Assembly (NCBI GenBank): GCA_964614265.1
Contig: CAZTKT010000029.1
Location: forward strand, 1-10,305
Length of the DNA stretch: 10,305 nt
Direction of reading: 5' to 3'
Source: JACQKD01 sp964614265
GTDB lineage: Bacteria > Patescibacteriota > Minisyncoccia > Phycocordibacterales > UBA918
Both the position numbers and the translations under genes were made by a program. Each line of letters starts with the position of its first letter. Positions within the stretch are counted from its first letter, which is position 1. The notes beneath the pieces were generated by a model. That model ran no database searches. It saw only the letters and a list, made by a program, of their open reading frames with translations, and was not told the origin of the DNA. This document shows positions 6,276-10,305 of this stretch, one piece after another.

Positions 6276-6899
6276 ATGGCATCTGATATCACTAAAAAGC
6301 AGGAAATGCACAAGGAGCGGACGCTCGTGATCATTAAGCCTGACGGTGTTCAACGGGGTCTTATCGGCGAGATAATCAGCCGTTTTGAGCGCACGGGGCT
6401 TAAATTTATCGGGTTTAAATTTCTTGTGCCGACCACTGAGCAGTGCCTGGTCCACTACAACAAGGATGAAGAGTGGTTTTTGCGGAAGGGTAATCGGGTG
6501 ATCGAGGATCTCAAAGCGCAGGGATTGTCAGTTGAAAAGGACGCTCTGGCCTATGGGAAGGGTATTATTGATACGATTATTGCATTTATGACCGCGGGGC
6601 CGGTGCTCGCGATGGTGATTGAGGGGAATCAATCAGTGGCGATCGTGACGAAGATTACTGGTTCGACAGAGCCCGCGACCTCAGACGTCGGGACGATCCG
6701 TGGGGATTTGACAGTTGATTCATATAGCCATTCAACGGTACAAAATCGGGCGGTGCGTAACCTCCTTCATTCATCGGAATCTCCTGAAGAAGCGGCACGA
6801 GAAATTGCGGTGTGGTTTTCTCCCGCGGAGTTGATCAACTACAAGACAACGCAGGAGCGTATTCTCTACGATGTCAATCTTGATGGTATCCTTGATTGA
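6276..6899 (+). CDS. ndk: Nucleoside-diphosphate kinase with internal insertion
   Basis: Ndk transfers the ATP gamma-phosphate to NDPs through a phosphohistidine. The family core is clear: TLVIIKPDGVQRGLIGEIISRFE (K21 in KPD), MTAGPVLAMVIEG, GTIRGD, and RNLLHSSES, in which His165 is the phosphorylated residue. Typical Ndk has 130-150 residues; this one has 207. The excess is an insertion at residues about 62-97, after the HY of the helix that normally leads directly to F..L..FM, another near 146-158 before the N-x-x-H motif, and a C-terminal tail of about 25 residues. ATG 6276 is preferred because the promoter sits immediately upstream; ATG 6306 (MHKERTL) is a plausible alternative nearer the conserved start. 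The gene is separated from map by its own promoter. Confidence 0.93.
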   Translation: MASDITKKQEMHKERTLVIIKPDGVQRGLIGEIISRFERTGLKFIGFKFLVPTTEQCLVHYNKDEEWFLRKGNRVIEDLKAQGLSVEKDALAYGKGIIDTIIAFMTAGPVLAMVIEGNQSVAIVTKITGSTEPATSDVGTIRGDLTVDSYSHSTVQNRAVRNLLHSSESPEEAAREIAVWFSPAELINYKTTQERILYDVNLDGILD

Positions 6900-6918
6900 G
6901 TCGAGGAAGTGATATACT
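6892..6918 (+). promoter_or_regulatory. Probable promoter of the structured RNA
   Basis: TTGATT (6892-6897) and TATACT (6913-6918) are separated by 15 nt, slightly short but acceptable. The -35 lies over the last codons of ndk. Initiation would fall near 6925, exactly where the closing stem of the predicted RNA begins, which is the main reason to believe it. Confidence 0.5.
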
Positions 6919-6924
6919 AGAGGG

Positions 6925-7071
6925 GAGGGTTGCTGAATGCATGTTTCTCTTAACGCATTATACAGGGATCTCGAACTCGCAATACGCCAATGAAAACCAC
7001 AAGGATTTCAGAGGACATTGGATAGAGAACCCACCTAGTCTTTTCTAGGGACATGCGCTCACGCAACCCTC
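6925..7071 (+). ncRNA. Structured non-coding RNA, 6S RNA-like topology
   Basis: No reading frame here looks like a protein, but the ends pair: GAGGGTTGC (6925-6933) with GCAACCCTC (7063-7071), then after a 5/6-nt internal loop GCATGT (6939-6944) with ACATGC (7051-7056), then TTCTCT (6945-6950) with AGAGAA (7024-7029). A side hairpin CCTAG/CTAGG (7034-7038, 7045-7049) sits on the 3' strand, and an apical hairpin pairs TGAAA (6991-6995) with TTTCA (7006-7010), extended by CC/GG around an ACAA loop. A long closing stem, central open region with a small 3'-strand hairpin and an apical stem is the layout of 6S RNA, the RNA polymerase-binding regulator. Length (about 147 nt, plus terminator) is at the short end. 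I cannot confirm the family; tmRNA, SRP RNA and RNase P RNA signatures are absent. Confidence 0.55.
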
Positions 7072-7105
7072 ATATCAAAACCCCGCGTTGCGGGGTTTTG
7101 ATATG
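7071..7105 (+). terminator. Strong symmetrical intrinsic terminator
   Basis: A perfect 16-bp inverted repeat, CATATCAAAACCCCGC (7071-7086) and its complement (7090-7105), encloses a 3-nt loop. The CCCCGC/GCGGGG stem followed by TTTT is the core of an intrinsic terminator, and the A-run before the stem makes it work in both directions. It ends the structured RNA and insulates it from the next gene. Its first base is shared with the RNA closing stem, so folding of the two may be linked. Confidence 0.88.
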
Positions 7106-7107
7106 TA

Positions 7108-7138
7108 TTGTGTATTTTGTACCTACTGAGCGTATAAT
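7108..7138 (+). promoter_or_regulatory. Promoter of the membrane protein-ribonuclease pair
   Basis: A perfect -10 box TATAAT (7133-7138) lies 8 nt before the ATG at 7147. A weak -35, TTGTGT (7108-7113), is 19 nt upstream. The expected start site near 7145 would again give a leaderless message. Confidence 0.55.
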
Positions 7139-7146
7139 GAAGCTCT

Positions 7147-7557
7147 ATGTGGCTACGTAGCAAAATATTCCGGTTCTTTCTGATCGCTCTTGTGGTGCTT
7201 GCTGTGACTAACAAGATCGCACTACATTTTTTTCTTTTCTGGACAGTTCCATGGATTGATATACCGATGCACATGCTCGGCGGAGTGGTTGTGGCATTCG
7301 GGTTTCTTATGGTGTTTCGTGGATATGTCTCGGGCGGTTTCGCACGAGGATTGATCACCACCATCGTGGTTGTTTTTTCAATAGGAGTGTCGTGGGAGGT
7401 ATTTGAATTGTCTGGGGGGATCACTGACCTTACTGATTTTTGGTATGTATTCGATACGATACAGGACCTCGCTATGGACATCCTCGGTGGCTTTCTGGGG
7501 TATGTGTGTGCTCGCATGAATACGCTTGCGATGCATAAAGAATCCACTCTTGCTTAG
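7147..7557 (+). CDS. Small four-helix integral membrane protein, function unknown
   Basis: The 136-residue product is hydrophobic with about four membrane segments (roughly 9-31, 43-59, 69-87, 110-124). Conserved-looking polar residues lie at membrane borders: Asp-x3-His in WIDIPMHMLGG, Glu-x2-Glu in SWEVFEL, and Asp-x5-Asp-x-x-Gly-Gly in DLAMDILGG. This D..H / E..E / D..D-G pattern recalls VanZ-like and YjdF (DUF2238)-like small membrane proteins, but I cannot assign the family firmly, and no enzymatic role is claimed. There is no cleavable signal peptide. It starts the operon after the terminator and ends 3 nt before the ribonuclease gene, so the two are surely co-transcribed. Confidence 0.85.
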   Translation: MWLRSKIFRFFLIALVVLAVTNKIALHFFLFWTVPWIDIPMHMLGGVVVAFGFLMVFRGYVSGGFARGLITTIVVVFSIGVSWEVFELSGGITDLTDFWYVFDTIQDLAMDILGGFLGYVCARMNTLAMHKESTLA

Positions 7558-7560
7558 TAT

Positions 7561-8940
7561 ATGAGTACACCACAGACACTAGCCTCAACTATTCACTTCC
7601 ACGGCGGTGTCGGGAGTGTCACCGGCGCTAACTTTTTGCTTGACTGTGGAAAGACACAGATACTGCTCGACTGTGGGCTAGTGCAGGGTGATCGATTCGC
7701 GCGAAAAGAAAACGCGATGCCGTTTGGGTACCGTCCGGCAGACGTTGATGCGCTCATTGTCTCACATGCACATGCGGATCACATCGGTCGCATTCCCAAA
7801 CTGATGCGTGAAGGATTTGCCGGAACCATTTATTCGACTGCACCAACGAAAGCGCTTGCTGAACTAATGTTTCAAGACGCATACCACATTATGGTCGCCG
7901 AGGCGGCACAGTACCATGAGCCGATTCTCTACGACGAGAAAGACATCACGATGGCACTTTCCCATTGGAAGGGGATACCGTACCAGACACAGATACCAGT
8001 GAAAGACGGCGTGTCCTTTTTGTTGCGCAACGCAGGACATATTCTTGGTTCTGCATTTGTGGAACTCAAAAGAGGCGGACGAACGCTCGTCTATTCAGGA
8101 GATATTGGTAATGTACCTCAGCCATTACTTGATGCGCCGGATATTCCTGCGGGGTATCAGTATCTCATTATGGAAAGTGTCTATGGTGACCGCGCGCATG
8201 AGGGTGTTTCGACGAGAAGTGATCTGCTCCTTGAACACATCGAAGATATGATCGCTCGTACGGGTACCTTGATCATCCCCGCATTCTCACTTGAGCGAAC
8301 ACAGAGCATGCTTTTTGAAATTAATAACTTTATCGAGCAGAAGCGGATCCCAGCGATTCCCGTCTTTCTTGACTCTCCACTGGCGATTGCAGTGACTGAT
8401 GTCTATACTGCACATACTGATTTTCTGAAAAAAGAGGTTCAGGCGCAGATTAAGGCAGGAGACGATATATTTGATTTTCCCAAACTGTCATTTACCAAAA
8501 CGGTGTCTGCCTCTCATGAAATTATCACGGTACCAAACCCAAAGATCATCATCGCTGGTTCTGGTATGTCTCATGGGGGGAGGATCCGGACGCATGAAAA
8601 ACACTATCTCTCTGATCCGAATACCACGCTCCTCCTTGTCGGCTATCAAGCGGTCGGGAGTGTCGGACGATTATTGCAAGATGGTGCAAAGACCATACGT
8701 ATCGATGGTACTATGGTGCGGGTCAACGCACGGGTCAGAGTCATTCATGGGTATTCGGGACACGCCGATCGAGAGGGATTGATTGATTTTGTTGCAGAGG
8801 GTGGAGAGCACATCGAACAGGTGTTTGTCACGATGGGGGAGGAGCGCGCATCTCTGTTTCTTGTTCAGCGGTTGCGAGACTATCTGGGAGTGCATGCGAC
8901 CGCACCTGAGGCGGGGAGTGCAGTGGAGATACAGTTTTAG
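7561..8940 (+). CDS. Beta-CASP metallo-beta-lactamase ribonuclease (CPSF73/YSH1-like)
   Basis: The 459-residue product belongs to the zinc-dependent metallo-beta-lactamase nucleases of RNA processing (COG1236-type). Zinc ligands are in His69-x-His71-x-Asp73-His74, His160 (AGHILGSA) and Asp181 (SGDIG). The beta-CASP insertion is seen from about 205 to 390: motif A acid Glu205 (MESVYGDR), PAFSLERTQ, DSPLA, and GSGMSHGGRI with His338. His401 in GYSGHAD is the final conserved metal/catalytic histidine. No KH or RNase J C-terminal domain is present, so it is the compact single-subunit form. It probably cleaves RNA as endo- or 5' exonuclease; the true substrate cannot be read from sequence. It ends 30 nt before a terminator shared with rplT. 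Confidence 0.93.
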   Translation: MSTPQTLASTIHFHGGVGSVTGANFLLDCGKTQILLDCGLVQGDRFARKENAMPFGYRPADVDALIVSHAHADHIGRIPKLMREGFAGTIYSTAPTKALAELMFQDAYHIMVAEAAQYHEPILYDEKDITMALSHWKGIPYQTQIPVKDGVSFLLRNAGHILGSAFVELKRGGRTLVYSGDIGNVPQPLLDAPDIPAGYQYLIMESVYGDRAHEGVSTRSDLLLEHIEDMIARTGTLIIPAFSLERTQSMLFEINNFIEQKRIPAIPVFLDSPLAIAVTDVYTAHTDFLKKEVQAQIKAGDDIFDFPKLSFTKTVSASHEIITVPNPKIIIAGSGMSHGGRIRTHEKHYLSDPNTTLLLVGYQAVGSVGRLLQDGAKTIRIDGTMVRVNARVRVIHGYSGHADREGLIDFVAEGGEHIEQVFVTMGEERASLFLVQRLRDYLGVHATAPEAGSAVEIQF

Positions 8941-8970
8941 GCATATTGAACGTAGTGAATCACCGGACTA

Positions 8971-8997
8971 TAAAAAGCCTCTTCGAGAGGCTTTTTA
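8971..8997. terminator. Bidirectional terminator between convergent operons
   Basis: TAAAAAGCCTCT (8971-8982) pairs perfectly with AGAGGCTTTTTA (8986-8997) around a TCG loop, with a UUCG-type turn. A and T runs on each side give a U-tract in both directions, so it can stop both the ribonuclease message from the left and the infC-rpmI-rplT message from the right. The rest of 8941-9023 shows nothing else. Confidence 0.9.
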
Positions 8998-9023
8998 CCC
9001 GTGACATCTTTTTTTGAGCAGTG

Positions 9024-9368
9024 TTATCGCACCTTTGCAACAAGACGATTGAAGGCATCGGGGCGATCTTTGGCGAGGGTGGAAAGAATCTTGCGGTCAA
9101 TAGCGACGCTTTTTTCGTTCAAGAGGTGTATAAAGGCACTATAACTCATGCCATGTGTGCGAATAGCGGCATTGATACGGGCGATCCAGAGAGTACGGAA
9201 ATCACCCTTTTTATCTCGACGGTGGTTAAACGCGTGTAGTTGTGCATGGTAGATCGCATCTCGTGCCGCGCGCTTCTTTGTGGAGCGGCTAAACCGATAG
9301 CCTTTTACCGCCTCAAGAATATTGCGACGTCTCTTTGCGGCCATTACTCCTCCTTTTACTCGAGCCAT
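9024..9368 (-). CDS. rplT: 50S ribosomal protein L20
   Basis: L20 is an early 23S rRNA-binding assembly protein; in other bacteria it also represses its own operon by binding mRNA. The 114-residue product starts MARVKGGVMAAKRRRNIL, has a long basic N-terminal helix region, then FRTLWIARINAAIRTHGMSY, the family's central signature, and ends with AIDRKILSTLAKDRPDAFNRLV. Length is just below the usual 117-120. It is the last gene of infC-rpmI-rplT and begins 27 nt after rpmI; no Shine-Dalgarno precedes the ATG. Confidence 0.97.
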   Translation of the reverse strand: MARVKGGVMAAKRRRNILEAVKGYRFSRSTKKRAARDAIYHAQLHAFNHRRDKKGDFRTLWIARINAAIRTHGMSYSAFIHLLNEKSVAIDRKILSTLAKDRPDAFNRLVAKVR

Positions 9369-9395
9369 AGTGGTAGTAGTTAAAAATTAGTAGGG

Positions 9396-9587
9396 TTAGG
9401 CGCCGGTTCCGGGAAGAAAACGACGAGTGATACGCTTGGAAAGTGTCAGTGTAGAGGCTCGTTTCCGTCTCAGGCGTGAGGCGCCGGACTGCTTTGCATT
9501 AAAGTGGTCCTGACCGGGTTTACGGGCAATGATCTTGCCGTTTTTTGTCACGCGGAGACGTTTGGTAAACGATTTATTTGTTTTCAT
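9396..9587 (-). CDS. rpmI: 50S ribosomal protein L35
   Basis: L35 is a small basic 50S protein. The 63-residue product starts MKTNKSFTKRLRVTKNGKI, followed by the HFNAKQSG segment and an arginine/lysine-rich C-terminal half (RLRRKRAS), matching family length and layout. The middle gene of the infC operon, it lies 51 nt downstream of infC. It is the only gene here with a clear Shine-Dalgarno (see separate entry). Confidence 0.95.
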   Translation of the reverse strand: MKTNKSFTKRLRVTKNGKIIARKPGQDHFNAKQSGASRLRRKRASTLTLSKRITRRFLPGTGA

Positions 9588-9595
9588 GGTAAATG

Positions 9596-9600
9596 CTCCT
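9596..9600 (-). promoter_or_regulatory. Shine-Dalgarno of rpmI
   Basis: AGGAG on the minus strand stands 8 nt before the rpmI ATG, an ideal spacing. It is notable because almost no other start in the window has one, and it supports the chosen start. Confidence 0.8.
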
Positions 9601-9638
9601 GTGAGCGTTAGCGAACTAGAGAATTACGAAGGTGTATG

Positions 9639-10160
9639 TTACTTGGTACTTACCCGCTCAAGAGTGGTCGAAAATCCTTTCGGGCTCCTCTTGATAGGGT
9701 CAGCGATCTTATAGTCCGCGGGGATGAGCTTTAAAAATCGCTCAAGTCGCTCTTTTAAGAACCCTTCTTCCATATACTTGTACCGTCCCCAGAGGAATAG
9801 GTCAATCTTGACACGATGACCTTCCTCAAGCCAGTTTGCCGCCCGCTTGGCTTTTAGCGCCAGGTCATGGTCACCGGTACCGATCTTGACCTGTACTCCC
9901 TTGGTCTCGGTGACATGCGACTTCGCCCGCATCTCCTTTGCCTTTTTTTGTTGCTCATACTGGAACTTCCCATAGTCCATTATCTTTGCAACAGGGGGCT
10001 TCGCATTTGGGGAGATCTCGATCAAATCAAGTCCTATCTCTCGAGCCTGTCGCATCGCCTCGTCTCTTGCGATTACACCTAAATTGGCGCCATCTGCGCC
10101 AATGACTCGCAACTCAAGTGCTCGAATTGATTGATTTATTCGGATGCGTTCTTTCAAAAT
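9639..10160 (-). CDS. infC: Translation initiation factor IF-3, probable AUU start
   Basis: IF-3 binds the 30S subunit, prevents premature joining of 50S and checks the start codon. The N-terminal domain has RINQSIRALELRVIGADG and the strongly conserved DLIEISPNAKPPVAKIMDYG-KFQYEQQKK stretch (about 45-73); the C-terminal domain follows (about 85-168, with KIGTGDHDLALKAK and WLEEGHRVKI). No ATG or GTG lies near the conserved N-terminus; an ATT codon at 10160-10158 followed by TTG gives 173 residues. AUU is the known autoregulatory start of infC in E. coli, so it is preferred; TTG at 10157 is the alternative. In-frame ATGs further upstream (up to 10271) would add more than 20 residues unlike IF-3. 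The C-terminal segment FLWGRYKY departs from the usual FRGRE. Confidence 0.92.
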   Translation of the reverse strand: MLKERIRINQSIRALELRVIGADGANLGVIARDEAMRQAREIGLDLIEISPNAKPPVAKIMDYGKFQYEQQKKAKEMRAKSHVTETKGVQVKIGTGDHDLALKAKRAANWLEEGHRVKIDLFLWGRYKYMEEGFLKERLERFLKLIPADYKIADPIKRSPKGFSTTLERVSTK

Positions 10161-10305
10161 GCTTCTCGATAAAAATAAGCGGGTACCATAGAGCTGGAAA
10201 CCACGCAGAACACCAGCCAAAAGTACCATACACTGTAGAGTTCTGCAAGGGTGTGTCCAAGACGACCACATCGGTGACAGTTTGGCGGCATGCTGATAAT
10301 ACTCC
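10161..10305 (-). promoter_or_regulatory. infC leader region with hairpin
   Basis: No gene is visible in these 145 nt. On the minus strand GCAGAAC (10246-10240) can pair with GTTCTGC (10211-10205) across a 28-nt loop, placed 45 nt before the infC start. A weak promoter candidate, TTGGAC then 17 nt then TACAGT, precedes or overlaps it. In other bacteria this operon is controlled by an L20-binding leader; whether this hairpin plays that part is only a guess. Confidence 0.3.

Noticed and set aside
6961..6990. tRNA- or tmRNA-like T-arm around GATCTCGAACTC
   Set aside because: The stem needed on each side of the loop does not pair, there is no acceptor stem or CCA end, and no tmRNA tag frame.
7059..7547. 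Minus-strand open frame of 162 codons opposite the membrane protein, longer than the sense gene
   Set aside because: It overlaps the terminator and part of the structured RNA, its composition (Thr/Pro/Arg-rich, no domain) looks like an antisense shadow, and the sense frame has a clear membrane-helix pattern and a TATAAT box.
1..10305. Alternative genetic code (UGA read as Gly or Trp), as in some CPR groups
   Set aside because: TGA ends adk, map and ndk at the expected family lengths, and no conserved gene has an internal TGA.

Overview
This window looks like a chromosomal housekeeping locus of a Patescibacteria (CPR) bacterium, probably of the Parcubacteria/Paceibacteria type. The reasons are: rplO follows rpsE with no room for rpmD (L30), and L30 loss is a known CPR trait; S14 is the short 61-residue four-cysteine form; recognisable Shine-Dalgarno sequences are almost absent; and the gene order is a broken spc operon. 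TGA is used as an ordinary stop (adk, map, ndk), so this is not a UGA-recoded lineage. The taxonomic assignment is inference; no 16S gene is present.

Left part (1-6194, + strand) is a compact spc-type operon: possible 3' end of rplE, a 173-nt leader with a consensus-like promoter, then rpsN, rpsH, rplF, rplR, rpsE, rplO, secY, a guanylate-kinase-like gene, an adenylate-kinase-like gene and map. The ribosomal proteins build both subunits. SecY inserts nascent membrane proteins, Map trims the initiator methionine, and the two nucleotide kinases supply NDPs. The usual next genes (infA, rpmJ, rpsM) are absent; a separately promoted ndk (6276-6899) follows and completes NDP-to-NTP conversion.

Middle part (6900-8940) holds a likely structured non-coding RNA with its own promoter and a strong hairpin terminator (6S RNA-like in topology, identity unproven). 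After it come a small four-helix membrane protein of unknown function and a beta-CASP metallo-beta-lactamase ribonuclease, in a two-gene operon.

Right part (9024-10305, - strand) is the classical infC-rpmI-rplT translation operon. It converges on the ribonuclease gene across a shared symmetrical terminator. infC appears to use an AUU start, and its leader can form a hairpin.

The window is mostly core information-processing genes. I see no mobile element, CRISPR array, tRNA/rRNA or defence system. The most unusual items are the structured RNA, the aberrant P-loop of the guanylate-kinase-like protein, the insertion in Ndk, the charged N-terminal extension of S5, and the pattern of -10 boxes placed so close to ATG codons that leaderless mRNAs are likely.
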